57,538 bases of DNA from an uncultured Prevotella sp. Its GTDB lineage: Bacteria > Bacteroidota > Bacteroidia > Bacteroidales > Bacteroidaceae. Within the stretch, counting starts at the first letter, position 1; every line of letters starts with the position of its first letter. Positions 16,296 to 25,240 of the stretch are shown here, in pieces. The DNA is taken from positions 1 to 57,538 of the forward strand of contig CAMYVQ010000015.1 in assembly GCA_947302435.1 (NCBI GenBank), in the 5' to 3' direction. The notes under the pieces are model-generated. The model was given only the letters and a program-made list of their open reading frames with translations. It was not told the origin of the DNA and did not search any database. The position numbers and the translations under genes were made by a program.

Positions 16296-17957
16296 ATGCT
16301 AAAGCAACTATACATTAAGAACTATACACTGATCGAAGAACTCGACATCGAGTTCCACGAGGGCTTCTCCGTGGTGACGGGTGAGACGGGAGCCGGCAAG
16401 AGCATCATTCTTGGAGCCATAGGGTTGCTGTTGGGGCAGCGTGCTGACTCCAAGGCCATCAAGGCTGGCACCGACCGTTGTGTGGTAGAGGCCCATTTCG
16501 ACCTTTCGCGTTATGAAATGCAGGGCTTCTTCAAGGAGAACGACATTGAGTTCGACGCTTCCGATACCATTGTGCGCCGCGAACTGACCGCTGCCGGAAA
16601 GAGCCGTGCCTTCATCAACGACACGCCTGTCTCGCTGGCTCTGATGAAGGAACTGGGCGAGCAGTTGGTGGACATTCATTCGCAACACCAGAACCTTTTG
16701 TTGGGAAAACAGGATTTTCAGTTGGAAGTGGTCGATATCCTTGCCAAGGACGAAAAGGAACTCGAAGCCTATCAGCAGCTTTTCAAGGAGTATAAGGCGA
16801 CAGAGCAGCACCTTTCCGCCATTCGTGAGGAGATAGAGCAGAGTCGCCGTGAGTCGGATTTCCTGCAGTTCCAGTACGAAGAGCTTTCGGATGCCCGATT
16901 GGTCGACGGGGAGCAGGAGGAACTCGAAGCCAAGAGCGACACGATGACCCATGCCGAGGACATCAAGCAGGCACTCTATGAGAGTGATGCGGCCCTCTCG
17001 GACGACGAGAATGGTGTCCTCTCGGCCTTGCGTCGCTCGGTGTCGTCGCTCGGCAGTGTCAAGAATGTGTTGCCGGCGGCTTCCGAACTCTCTGAGCGTG
17101 TGGAGAACTGCTATATAGAACTGAAGGACGTGGCTTCCGACATTAACGGATTGCTGGAGAACGTCGATTTCGACCCTTCGGAACTTGATGCTGTCAACAT
17201 GCGGCTTGACAAGATCTACAATCTTCAGAAGAAATACCATACGGATACTGTGGCCGGACTTCTTGAAACGCAGAGCGACTTGGAACGTCGTCTGGCGAAT
17301 ATTGAGAATGGCGACGAAGCCGTGGCCGAGTTGGAACGGAAGTTGGAGGACTTGATGGCCAAATGTCGTCAGAAAGCCGATGTGCTGACTGCCAAGCGCG
17401 AGCGTGCTGCCCGGGAGATCGAGAAGCAGATGTGCGAGAAGCTGGTGCTGCTCGGTATGCCCAATGTGCGCTTTGAAATCGACATTGCCCGTGAGCCGCT
17501 TTCCCGTATGGGACAGGATAAGGTGGCGTTTCTTTTCAGTGCCAACAAACTGACGCCCCTTCAGTCGGTGGCACAAGTGGCTTCTGGTGGCGAGATTGCC
17601 CGTGTCATGCTCTCCCTGAAAGCGATGATCAGCGGCACCGTGAAGCTGCCTACGATTATTTTCGATGAAATTGATACCGGTGTGAGTGGGAAGATTGCCG
17701 AGCAGATGGCCCGCATCATGCATGAGATGGGCCTTCAGAATCGCCAGGTGGTCAGTATCACCCACTTGCCTCAGATAGCGGCTCTTGGCAACACCCATTA
17801 CAAGGTGTTCAAGGAAGATACGCCCCAAGGCACGGTCAGTCACATGCAGATGCTCAATGACGACGAGCGCGTCATGGAACTTGCCCAGATGCTTAGTGGC
17901 AGCAATGTCACTGAAGCTGCCATAGAGAATGCCCGACAGCTGTTGGACAATCGTTAG
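16296..17957 (+). CDS. recN: DNA repair protein RecN
   Basis: SMC-like ATPase of 553 residues that acts in double-strand-break repair. The N-terminal ABC half has MLKQLYIKNYTLIEELDIEF and Walker A GETGAGKSIILGAIG. A long coiled-coil middle (about residues 150-370) follows. The C-terminal half has the signature VASGGEIARVMLSLKAM and Walker B TIIFDEIDTGVSG. Length matches the family. It closes the dnaN-led run and its stop codon overlaps by four bases the stop of the convergent MgtC-type gene, so no terminator separates the two. Confidence 0.96.
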   Translation: MLKQLYIKNYTLIEELDIEFHEGFSVVTGETGAGKSIILGAIGLLLGQRADSKAIKAGTDRCVVEAHFDLSRYEMQGFFKENDIEFDASDTIVRRELTAAGKSRAFINDTPVSLALMKELGEQLVDIHSQHQNLLLGKQDFQLEVVDILAKDEKELEAYQQLFKEYKATEQHLSAIREEIEQSRRESDFLQFQYEELSDARLVDGEQEELEAKSDTMTHAEDIKQALYESDAALSDDENGVLSALRRSVSSLGSVKNVLPAASELSERVENCYIELKDVASDINGLLENVDFDPSELDAVNMRLDKIYNLQKKYHTDTVAGLLETQSDLERRLANIENGDEAVAELERKLEDLMAKCRQKADVLTAKRERAAREIEKQMCEKLVLLGMPNVRFEIDIAREPLSRMGQDKVAFLFSANKLTPLQSVAQVASGGEIARVMLSLKAMISGTVKLPTIIFDEIDTGVSGKIAEQMARIMHEMGLQNRQVVSITHLPQIAALGNTHYKVFKEDTPQGTVSHMQMLNDDERVMELAQMLSGSNVTEAAIENARQLLDNR

Positions 17958-18430
17958 GCGCGTTCCTCGTTGTCCTCTTCCTTTTGTTGGCTTTGGTTCT
18001 TGAATACGTGGTGGTGCAGAAAGTCCATGGCCTCAAGACAGGCAATGACCATGAGCGTGGCTGCAACGGCCAAGGCGTACATACCGACACTGGCGGTCAT
18101 GCCAATGGCCGATGTCACCCAAAGTCCGGCAGCAGTGGTCAGGCCCTTTACCACGTTCTTCTGGAAAATAATAGTGCCTGCACCAATGAAACCGATGCCG
18201 CTTACCACTTGGGCGGCCATTCGTGCAGGGTCGCGCTGGATGATGACACCCGGCTGTGCTTGGAAGCTGTCGAATCCATGCATTGACAGCACCATGAACA
18301 GCGCACTGCCCAAGGCAACAAGAAAGTGAGTTCGGAAACCAGCCTCCTTGGAGCGGTACTCGCGCTCGAAGCCGATGGCACCGCCCAGCATGGCGGCAAT
18401 GAAAATGCTTAATATGTATTCTCCTGTCAT
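17954..18430 (-). CDS. MgtC/SapB family membrane protein
   Basis: Integral membrane protein of about 158 residues of the MgtC/SapB family. It contains the family stretch AAMLGGAIGFEREYRSKEAG followed by RTHFLVALGSALFMV, then GIGFIGAGTIIFQKN and LTTAAGLWVTSAIGMTASVG. Four or five hydrophobic segments are evident. The start is the ATG at 18430 (MTGEYILSIF); earlier in-frame codons lie in the promoter. MgtC proteins are linked to magnesium limitation and virulence in some pathogens, but most homologues like this lack the C-terminal MgtC domain and have no proven role. The stop overlaps that of recN on the other strand. Confidence 0.88.
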   Translation of the reverse strand: MTGEYILSIFIAAMLGGAIGFEREYRSKEAGFRTHFLVALGSALFMVLSMHGFDSFQAQPGVIIQRDPARMAAQVVSGIGFIGAGTIIFQKNVVKGLTTAAGLWVTSAIGMTASVGMYALAVAATLMVIACLEAMDFLHHHVFKNQSQQKEEDNEERA

Positions 18431-18451
18431 AGCGTTTTGTCTATTTCGGTG

Positions 18452-18483
18452 CAAAGGTACTGCTTTTTCTGACGATAGCCAAA
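18452..18483 (-). promoter_or_regulatory. Promoter of the MgtC-type gene
   Basis: On the minus strand, TTTG (18483-18480), a 20-base spacer and TACCTTTG (18459-18452) form an ideal Bacteroidota -33/-7 pair, 22 bases before the ATG at 18430. Confidence 0.75.
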
Positions 18484-18564
18484 CTTTCACGTTGATATAT
18501 GTCAATCACTTTCACGTTTGCCGAAAATACTTATAAATCGTAGCAATTTATCACTATTTAGTTA

Positions 18565-18572
18565 TAACTTTG
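18565..18572 (+). promoter_or_regulatory. -7 promoter element of the leucine operon
   Basis: TAACTTTG fits TAnnTTTG and lies 81 bases before the leuA ATG at 18654. A good -33 TTTG is absent at the expected distance. The leader between is A-rich; I see neither a leader peptide with leucine codons nor a terminator hairpin that would support attenuation. Confidence 0.55.
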
Positions 18573-18653
18573 CAGAATATTAAGAAAATATGTTTCAATC
18601 TTTAAGGTAAAAGGGCAGTAAAACCAACCCAAAACGATAATAATAGAGAAAGT

Positions 18654-20156
18654 ATGAAAGAAAAACTTTACGTCTTTGACACTACTTTGCGCGACGGAGA
18701 GCAGGTACCAGGCTGTCAGTTGAATACCGTGGAGAAGATTCAGGTGGCCAAAGCGCTCGAACAGTTAGGCGTCGATGTGATAGAAGCGGGCTTCCCTGTT
18801 TCGTCGCCGGGCGATTTCAGATCGGTGATCGAGATCTCGAAAGCCGTTACGTGGCCTACGGTCTGTGCGCTGACGCGCGCCGTGGCGCACGACATCGACG
18901 TGGCTGCCGAGGCCCTTCAATACGCCAAGCACAAGCGTATCCACACGGGTATAGGCACCAGCGACGAGCACATACAATACAAGTTCAATACCACGCGCGA
19001 GGAGATTCTGGAACGTGCTGTGAGGGCGGTGAAATACGCCAAGAAATATGTCGACGACGTGGAGTTCTATGCTGAAGATGCCGGACGTACCGACAACGAG
19101 TATCTCGCTCGTGTCGTTGAAGCCGTGATCAAGGCCGGTGCCACGGTGGTGAACATTCCTGATACCACTGGCTATTGTCTGCCCGACGAGTTTGGCAGCA
19201 AGATCCGCTACCTGATGGAGCATGTCGACGGCATCGACCGCGCCATCATCTCCACCCACTGCCACAATGACCTCGGCATGGCCACGGCCAACACGCTTGA
19301 GGGCGTGCTCAATGGTGCCCGTCAGGTGGAGGTGACCATCAACGGCATCGGTGAGCGTGCCGGCAACACCTCGCTTGAGGAGATTGCCATGATCCTGAAA
19401 TGCCATAAGGGCATCAACATCGACACCAACATCAATACTACCAAGATATTCCCCACCAGTCGCATGGTGTCGGGCCTCATGAACATGCCGGTGCAGCCCA
19501 ACAAAGCCATTGTGGGGCGCAATGCCTTCGCGCATAGCAGCGGCATCCACCAAGACGGTGTGCTGAAGAATGCACACACTTATGAAATCATCGACCCGAA
19601 GGATGTGGGCATCGACGACAACTCGATCGTGCTCACCGCTCGTAGCGGTCGTGCTGCCCTGAAGCACCGTCTGCATGTGAACGGGGTGGAGCTTTCGGAA
19701 GAGAAGCTCGACAAGGTCTATGAGAAATTCCTTGAGCTGGCCGACCAGAAGAAGGAGGTCACCGATGCCGACGTGCTGATGCTTGCCGGTGCCGACACGG
19801 CAACGTCGCAGGCCGTCCGGCTCGACTTCCTGCAGGTGACCACGGGCAAGGGCGTGAAGTCGGTGGCTTCCATCGGACTCGACATCAGCGGTCAGAAGTT
19901 CGAGGCGGCTTCGAGTGGCAATGGCCCTGTCGATGCGGCCATCAAGGCACTGAAGAAGATCATCCTGAAGACGATGACCCTGAAGGAGTTCACCATCCAG
20001 GCCATCTCGAAGGGCTCCGACGACGTGGGTAAAGTCCACATGCAGGTGGAGTACGACGGTCAGATGTACTATGGCTTTGGGGCCAACACCGACATTGTCA
20101 CCGCCTCGGTGGAAGCTTATATCGATTGTATCAACAAGTTCAAGAAATCCGAATGA
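18654..20156 (+). CDS. leuA: 2-isopropylmalate synthase
   Basis: First committed enzyme of leucine synthesis: acetyl-CoA + 2-ketoisovalerate to 2-isopropylmalate. 500 residues, the usual bacterial LeuA length. Seen: the HMGL-like barrel start [17 protein letters not shown], metal-ligand region [35 protein letters not shown], and the HSSGIHQDG loop. The C-terminal LeuA dimer/allosteric domain ends in [20 protein letters not shown] in parts, which allows leucine feedback. Its stop overlaps the leuC ATG (ATGA at 20153), so leuA, leuC and leuD are translationally coupled. Confidence 0.95.
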   Translation: MKEKLYVFDTTLRDGEQVPGCQLNTVEKIQVAKALEQLGVDVIEAGFPVSSPGDFRSVIEISKAVTWPTVCALTRAVAHDIDVAAEALQYAKHKRIHTGIGTSDEHIQYKFNTTREEILERAVRAVKYAKKYVDDVEFYAEDAGRTDNEYLARVVEAVIKAGATVVNIPDTTGYCLPDEFGSKIRYLMEHVDGIDRAIISTHCHNDLGMATANTLEGVLNGARQVEVTINGIGERAGNTSLEEIAMILKCHKGINIDTNINTTKIFPTSRMVSGLMNMPVQPNKAIVGRNAFAHSSGIHQDGVLKNAHTYEIIDPKDVGIDDNSIVLTARSGRAALKHRLHVNGVELSEEKLDKVYEKFLELADQKKEVTDADVLMLAGADTATSQAVRLDFLQVTTGKGVKSVASIGLDISGQKFEAASSGNGPVDAAIKALKKIILKTMTLKEFTIQAISKGSDDVGKVHMQVEYDGQMYYGFGANTDIVTASVEAYIDCINKFKKSE

Positions 20157-21529
20157 ATACACTCTTCGACAAAATCTGGGACCGCCATGTCGTGCAGAAG
20201 GTTGCCGACGGCCCCACACAACTTTATATCGATCGGCTCTATTGCCACGAGGTGACCTCGCCGCAAGCCTTCGACGGCCTGAGGGCGCGTGGGCTGAAAT
20301 GCTTCCGTCCGGAGAAAATCTATTGCATGCCCGACCATAACACGCCTACGCACGACCAGGACAAGCCCATTGCCGATCCCGTTTCGCGGAAGCAGGTGGA
20401 CATGTTGGAGCGCAACGCCCGTGAGTTCGGCCTTTCCCACTATGGGATGATGTCGCCCTCGAATGGCATTATCCATGTCGTAGGGCCCGAAAAAGGCCTT
20501 TCATTGCCGGGTATGACCATTGTCTGCGGCGACTCCCATACTTCGACACACGGTGCCGTGGGGGCTGTCGCTTTCGGTATCGGTACGAGCGAGGTGGAGA
20601 TGGTGATGGCCTCGCAGTGCATCCTCCAGATGAAGCCCAAGTCGATGCGCATCACCATCGACGGCCACCTTGCCGAGGGCGTGACGGCCAAGGATGTAGC
20701 CCTCTTCCTGATGGCCCGGCTCACCACGAGCGGTGCCACCGGCTATTTCGTCGAGTACAGCGGACAAGTGGTCAGGGATCTGTCGATGGAGGGTCGTCTG
20801 ACCCTCTGTAACCTCTCGATAGAGATGGGTGCGCGCGGCGGTTTCATTGCCCCCGACGAGACGACTTTCAACTACCTGAAAGGGCGTGAGCATGCACCCA
20901 AGGGAGAAGCGTGGGAGAAGGCTGTCGCCTATTGGAAAACGCTCCGAAGCGATGCTGGAGCGATTTTCGATAAAGAATTGATATTCAATGCAAAAGATAT
21001 AGAACCCCGAATCACTTATGGAACCAATCCCGGCATGGGAATCGGCATCACAGAAAGCATCCCACAGACGGGCGACGCAAACTTTGAGAAGGCACTTGGG
21101 TATATGGGCTTCAAGGCTGGCGAACGGTTGTTAGGCAAGAAGGCCGACTACGTGTTTCTGGGTGCCTGTACCAACGGGCGCATTGAGGACTTCCGCGCTT
21201 TCGCATTGGTTGTGAAGGGGAGGAAGAAGGCTCCCGGCGTGGTGGCTTGGCTGGTGCCTGGCTCATGGGAAGTCAGCCGACAGATTGCCGCCGAAGGTCT
21301 CGACAGCGTGCTGAAGGCCGCAGGCTTCGAGATCCGGCAGCCCGGCTGTTCGGCATGCCTGGCCATGAACGACGACAAGGTGCCAGCCGGCAAGTATTGC
21401 CTCTCTACCTCGAACCGTAACTTTGAAGGCCGGCAGGGGCCGGGGGCGCGCACCCTGTTGTGCTCGCCGTTGGTGGCCGCTGCCGCCGCCGTAACAGGTG
21501 TTATCACTGACCCACGCACTCTCCTATGA
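20153..21529 (+). CDS. leuC: 3-isopropylmalate dehydratase large subunit
   Basis: Aconitase-family Fe-S enzyme that isomerises 2- to 3-isopropylmalate with LeuD; also acts on citramalate in some pathways. 458 residues from the ATG at 20153 ([14 protein letters not shown]), which overlaps the leuA stop. The 4Fe-4S ligands are seen in [34 protein letters not shown] and [17 protein letters not shown] near the start and [14 protein letters not shown] His residues are as expected. Family identity is secure; the subdivision from homoaconitase rests on the leucine operon context. Confidence 0.95.
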   Translation: MNTLFDKIWDRHVVQKVADGPTQLYIDRLYCHEVTSPQAFDGLRARGLKCFRPEKIYCMPDHNTPTHDQDKPIADPVSRKQVDMLERNAREFGLSHYGMMSPSNGIIHVVGPEKGLSLPGMTIVCGDSHTSTHGAVGAVAFGIGTSEVEMVMASQCILQMKPKSMRITIDGHLAEGVTAKDVALFLMARLTTSGATGYFVEYSGQVVRDLSMEGRLTLCNLSIEMGARGGFIAPDETTFNYLKGREHAPKGEAWEKAVAYWKTLRSDAGAIFDKELIFNAKDIEPRITYGTNPGMGIGITESIPQTGDANFEKALGYMGFKAGERLLGKKADYVFLGACTNGRIEDFRAFALVVKGRKKAPGVVAWLVPGSWEVSRQIAAEGLDSVLKAAGFEIRQPGCSACLAMNDDKVPAGKYCLSTSNRNFEGRQGPGARTLLCSPLVAAAAAVTGVITDPRTLL

Positions 21530-22116
21530 AACAGAAATTCAATATCATCACGTCCACCTGCGTGCCTCTGCCTTTAGAGAATGTGGACACCGACCAGATT
21601 ATCCCTGCACGCTTCCTGAAAGCCACCGACAAGGAAGGCTTCGGCGACAACCTTTTTCGCGATTGGCGGTTCGACAAGAACGGGGAACCCATTAAGGACT
21701 TTGTGCTCAACAACCCCAAGTATGGCGGCTGCATCCTCGTGGCTGGCAGAAACTTCGGTTCGGGCTCTTCGCGTGAGCATGCCGCGTGGGCAATCGCCGG
21801 CTATGGCTTCCGGGTAGTCATCAGTTCCTTCTTTGCCGACATTCACAAGCAGAACGAGCTCAACAACTTCGTGTTGCCCGTGGTGGTCAGTGAGGCGTTC
21901 CTCGCCGAGCTGTTCAGCTCCATCGAAAGCAATCCAGAGACACTCGTCGAGGTCAATCTGCCTGAGCAGACAGTGACCAACAGGTCGACGGGCAGACAGG
22001 AGAGGTTTGAAATCAACGGCTATAAGAAACATTGTCTGGTGAACGGCCTCGACGACATCGATTTCCTTGTGGAAAGCAGGCCGAAAATAGAGCAATGGGA
22101 AAAAGAGTCATTGTGA
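21526..22116 (+). CDS. leuD: 3-isopropylmalate dehydratase small subunit
   Basis: Swivel-domain partner of LeuC, 196 residues, normal length. Typical motifs are [18 protein letters not shown] near the N-terminus and [21 protein letters not shown] for substrate binding. The ATG at 21526 overlaps the leuC stop codon (ATGA). It is followed after 17 bases by the second LeuA-family synthase, so all four genes are probably one transcript. Confidence 0.95.
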   Translation: MKQKFNIITSTCVPLPLENVDTDQIIPARFLKATDKEGFGDNLFRDWRFDKNGEPIKDFVLNNPKYGGCILVAGRNFGSGSSREHAAWAIAGYGFRVVISSFFADIHKQNELNNFVLPVVVSEAFLAELFSSIESNPETLVEVNLPEQTVTNRSTGRQERFEINGYKKHCLVNGLDDIDFLVESRPKIEQWEKESL

Positions 22117-22133
22117 GACAGGAGAGGAAAGAT

Positions 22134-23672
22134 ATGCAGGAGCAACGTTATATTGAGATCATGGACTCCACGCTTCGCGATGGCGAACAGACGAGTGGGG
22201 TGTCCTTCCTTCCGCACGAGAAGCTGATGATAGCGCGCATGCTGCTTCGCGACTTGAATGTCGACCGTATCGAGGTGGCATCGGCGCGTGTCAGCGAAGG
22301 CGAGAAAGAGGCAGTGAAGATGATTTGCCGCTACGCCCGGCAGATCGATGCCTTGGAGCGCGTCGAGGTGCTCGGCTTCGTCGATGGCCATGCGTCGGTC
22401 GACTGGGTGAAAGAGGCTGGTGGCCACACGCTCAACCTGCTGGCCAAGGGCTCGTTGAGGCATTGCAGGGAGCAGCTGGGCAAGGAGCCGGAGGAACATA
22501 TTGCCGACATTCGCAAGGTCATTGACTACGCACACCGGCAGGGCATCGGCATCAACATCTATCTTGAAGACTGGTCGAGCGGCATGAAGGAGTCGCCGGA
22601 GTATGTGTTCCAGCTGATGGATGCGCTCATCGACTTGCCCGTCCGCCGGTTCATGTTGCCCGACACGCTCGGCATCATGAATCCCTTGCAGGTCATTGAG
22701 TACTTCCGGAAGATGCTGAAGCGTTATCCCGACGCCCATTTCGACTACCATGCCCACAACGACTACGACTTGGCCGTGTCGAACACGCTGGCAGCCGTGC
22801 TGAGCGGTGCGCGCGGCGTTCATGTCACCGTCAACGGCTTGGGCGAGCGTTGCGGCAACGCGCCGCTTTCGAGCGTTCAGGTGATTCTGAAAGACCAGTT
22901 CAACGCGCGCACCAGCATCGTCGAGAACAAGCTCAACGACATCAGCCGCCTCGTAGAGAGCTATAGCGGCATTGCCATTGCCCCCAACCAGCCCATCATC
23001 GGCGACAATGTCTTCACGCAGGTGGCCGGGGTGCATGCCGACGGCGACAGCAAGGGCGGACTCTATCACAACCCGTTGGCCCCCGAACGCTTTGGCCGCA
23101 AGCGCGAATACGCCATGGGCAAGACCAGCGGCAAGGCCAATATCGCACGCAATCTGCAGGAGCTCGGCTTGGAGCTGACACCCGAACAGACACAGCGCGT
23201 CACCCGTCGCATCACTGAATTGGGCGACCGCAAGGAGGTGGTGACACAAGACGACCTGCCCTTCATTGTGAGCGACGTGCTGAAACACGACGTGACGGAG
23301 GACAAGGTGAAGCTGGTGAGCTATCAGGTGTCGCTGGCATACGGCCTGAAGCCGCTGGCCAACGTGAAGGTGGAGATCGACGGGTTCCAATACGAGAGCC
23401 ATTCCTCGGGCGACGGCCAGTATGATGCCTTCGTGAAGGCCATGCGAAAGATCTACCGCGAGTATCTCGACCGCACCTTCCCCATCCTCGAAAACTATGC
23501 CGTGAGCATCCCCCCCGGCGGACGCACTGATGCCTTGGTGCAGACCGTCATCACCTGGCGGCGCGACGACGGGCGGATTCTACGCACCCGCGGCCTTGAT
23601 GCCGACCAGACGGAAGCCGCCATCAAAGCCACCATCAAAATGCTGAACATCGTGGAACAGGACAAGGGGTAG
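22134..23672 (+). CDS. LeuA-family acyl-CoA condensing enzyme, probable citramalate synthase
   Basis: Protein of 513 residues related to but distinct from the LeuA at 18654. The HMGL-like barrel begins MDSTLRDGEQTSGVSFLPHE; metal-site region FDYHAHNDYDLAVSNTLAAVL, NGLGERCGNAPLSSV, and a C-terminal allosteric domain (EIDGFQYESHSSGDGQYDAF) are present. Because leuA is already the first gene of this operon, the second copy most likely makes citramalate from pyruvate + acetyl-CoA for isoleucine, with LeuCD shared. An isopropylmalate or homocitrate role cannot be excluded from sequence. The start ATG at 22134 is preceded by GGAGAGGAAAG, a purine-rich possible ribosome site; upstream in-frame ATGs overlap leuD. 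Confidence 0.75.
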   Translation: MQEQRYIEIMDSTLRDGEQTSGVSFLPHEKLMIARMLLRDLNVDRIEVASARVSEGEKEAVKMICRYARQIDALERVEVLGFVDGHASVDWVKEAGGHTLNLLAKGSLRHCREQLGKEPEEHIADIRKVIDYAHRQGIGINIYLEDWSSGMKESPEYVFQLMDALIDLPVRRFMLPDTLGIMNPLQVIEYFRKMLKRYPDAHFDYHAHNDYDLAVSNTLAAVLSGARGVHVTVNGLGERCGNAPLSSVQVILKDQFNARTSIVENKLNDISRLVESYSGIAIAPNQPIIGDNVFTQVAGVHADGDSKGGLYHNPLAPERFGRKREYAMGKTSGKANIARNLQELGLELTPEQTQRVTRRITELGDRKEVVTQDDLPFIVSDVLKHDVTEDKVKLVSYQVSLAYGLKPLANVKVEIDGFQYESHSSGDGQYDAFVKAMRKIYREYLDRTFPILENYAVSIPPGGRTDALVQTVITWRRDDGRILRTRGLDADQTEAAIKATIKMLNIVEQDKG

Positions 23673-23723
23673 GGGAAGAGCCTGCCCCTGTGTAGGCCTG
23701 TCGCGCTCACACCCTGCACAAGG

Positions 23724-23763
23724 CAAAGCCAGACACGCACCGTGTCAAAGCCAGACACGCACC
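23724..23763 (+). repeat. 18-base direct repeat, two copies, period 22
   Basis: CAAAGCCAGACACGCACC occurs at 23724-23741 and again at 23746-23763. A partial inverted copy (GGCGTGTTTGGCT) follows at about 23791-23803, so a hairpin is possible. Confidence 0.85.
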
Positions 23764-23858
23764 TTGGCAAGTTCCCCCTACGCAGGTCAGGGCGTGTTTG
23801 GCTATGAAAAGGGGTAAAACATGCTAACCCCCTGATTTTCTGCGTAGATAAAAAAAAT

Positions 23859-24047
23859 CAAACAATCAATCATTTAAACATTTACAACATTTGGAAAGTT
23901 GTGGGAAGAAATTTTTAATTATATATATTATATATATTAATATATATAATATATATAATTAAATAATATTATAATATATACTTATCCCCCGAATGCTTGT
24001 CAGCGGTCATCGGATGTATCCAAATGTTTGAAATGATTGATTGTTTG
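23859..24047. repeat. Imperfect inverted repeat, 25/26-base arms, around the A/T palindrome
   Basis: The left arm 23859-23883 is the reverse complement of the right arm 24022-24047 apart from one extra base. The shared core is ATGATTGATTGTTTG read on the plus strand at the right arm. The arms enclose about 140 bases, including the 50-base palindrome, though the two centres differ by about 15 bases. Confidence 0.8.
23914..23963. repeat. 50-base perfect palindrome made only of A and T
   Basis: Bases 23914-23938 are the exact reverse complement of 23939-23963 with no loop; the symmetry breaks at 23913/23964. Inside, blocks of alternating TA (for example TATATATT) recur. Such DNA can extrude a cruciform or melt easily. 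Confidence 0.9.
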
Positions 24048-24147
24048 AAATGATTGATTTCTGTATCTCTACGGAAAATGAAGGAGTTATAAATATTTTC
24101 CGCTTGTCCTATACTGCCGTCCATAAACGACAATGGGGGAGGTAACC

Positions 24148-24191
24148 AAAAAAAAGGGGACACTCTTACTGACTGAAGAGTGTCCCTTTTT
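24148..24191 (-). terminator. Strong terminator of the GGGtGRT operon
   Basis: An 11-base perfect stem GGGACACTCTT / AAGAGTGTCCC with an 8-base loop. On the minus strand it is followed by a U run (the A run at 24148-24155), just past the stop at 24212. It has a T run on the right too, so it could also stop plus-strand transcription. Confidence 0.88.
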
Positions 24192-24211
24192 GGGTTCGGT
24201 TGTCGTGGCGC

Positions 24212-25225
24212 TTACTTCTTGTTCAAAGCAAGGTCGATTTCAACAGCGATAGAGACGGTTGCACCTACCATGGGGTTGTTGCCGATGCCGAGGAAGCCCA
24301 TCATCTCAACGTGTGCAGGCACGGAAGAAGAGCCTGCGAACTGTGCGTCAGAGTGCATACGGCCCAGCGTGTCGGTCATACCGTAGGAAGCGGGACCGGC
24401 AGCCATGTTGTCGGGGTGCAGGGTACGACCCGTACCACCACCAGAAGCTACTGAGAAGTAGGGCTTGCCAGCGAGCACGCGCTCCTTCTTGTAAGTACCG
24501 GCTACGGGGTGCTGGAAGCGGGTGGGGTTGGTAGAGTTACCAGTGATCGATACGTCGACGTTTTCCTTCCACAGGATGGCAACGCCCTCACGAACGTCGT
24601 CGGCACCGTAGCACTTCACCTTGGCGCGAGGACCGTCGGAGTAGGGTACTTCCTTCACTACCTTCACTTCGCCCGTGTAGTAGTCGAACTGTGTCTGAAC
24701 GTATGTGAAGCCGTTGATGCGGCTGATAATCATAGCTGCGTCCTTGCCCAGACCGTTGAGGATGACGCGGAGGGGCTTCTGGCGCACCTTGTTGGCCTTC
24801 TCGGCAATCTTGATGGCACCCTCGGCGGCAGCGAAGCTCTCGTGGCCAGCCAGGAATGCGAAGCACTCGGTCTCCTCACGGAGCAGACGGGCAGCGAGGT
24901 TTCCGTGACCCAGACCCACCTTACGGTCGTCGGCCACTGAACCGGGAATGCAGAAGCTCTGCAGACCGATACCGATAGCCTCAGCAGCCTCGGCTGCACT
25001 CTTCACGCCCTTCTTGATGGCGATGGCAGCACCGCAAACGTATGCCCACTTAGCATTCTCGAAGCAGATGCGCTGTGTCTCCTCACACATCTGGTAGGGA
25101 TCCACGCCAGCCTTCTCGCAAATCTCGTTGGCTTCTTCGATGCTATTGATTCCGTTCTCTTTCAGAGCGGCCAGCACCTGATTGATGCGACGCTCATAGC
25201 TTTCGAATGATACTTTTCTAATCAT
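24212..25225 (-). CDS. GGGtGRT protein (uncharacterised, paired with NifU-like protein)
   Basis: Protein of 337 residues named for its motif SGGGTGRTLHPDN. Other strong stretches are GVDPYQMCEETQRICFENAK near the N-terminus, GSVADDRKVGLGHGNLAARL, CFAFLAGHESFAAAEGAI and ISRINGFTYVQTQFDYYTGE. It contains several Cys and His residues and no signal peptide, so it is cytosolic. The function is unknown as far as I know. It is encoded 15 bases after a NifU-like scaffold on the same strand and shares its promoter and a strong terminator. The pairing suggests a metal- or Fe-S-linked role, which is inference. Confidence 0.85.
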   Translation of the reverse strand: MIRKVSFESYERRINQVLAALKENGINSIEEANEICEKAGVDPYQMCEETQRICFENAKWAYVCGAAIAIKKGVKSAAEAAEAIGIGLQSFCIPGSVADDRKVGLGHGNLAARLLREETECFAFLAGHESFAAAEGAIKIAEKANKVRQKPLRVILNGLGKDAAMIISRINGFTYVQTQFDYYTGEVKVVKEVPYSDGPRAKVKCYGADDVREGVAILWKENVDVSITGNSTNPTRFQHPVAGTYKKERVLAGKPYFSVASGGGTGRTLHPDNMAAGPASYGMTDTLGRMHSDAQFAGSSSVPAHVEMMGFLGIGNNPMVGATVSIAVEIDLALNKK

Positions 25226-25240
25226 ATTTTGTTTCCTCCT

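Larger units (their letters stand above)
23673..24211. other. 539-base gene-free region between the leucine operon and the GGGtGRT gene
   Basis: Holds no open frame with family-like sequence. From left to right it contains a weak G/C hairpin just after the stop, an 18-base direct repeat (23724-23763), left arm of a long inverted repeat (23859-23883), a 50-base A/T palindrome (23914-23963), the right arm of the inverted repeat (24022-24047), a 16-base direct repeat (24027-24059) and a strong terminator (24148-24191). The leftmost ~100 bases are G/C-rich, the middle is almost pure A/T. Confidence 0.8.

Noticed and set aside
16308..17843. 511-codon open frame antisense to recN
   Set aside because: It mirrors the codon pattern of recN, its translation shows no family motif and is rich in His/Leu/Arg, and recN is a secure gene.
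18573..18653. Leader-peptide attenuator of the leucine operon
   Set aside because: No short frame with Leu codons and no terminator/antiterminator pair is visible.
18765..20219. 484-codon open frame antisense to leuA
   Set aside because: A shadow of G/C-rich codons in leuA; the translation is rich in Val/Asp/His without domain features.
22020..23402. 460-codon open frame antisense to the second LeuA-family gene
   Set aside because: Same reason as for leuA; no promoter and no recognisable protein sequence.
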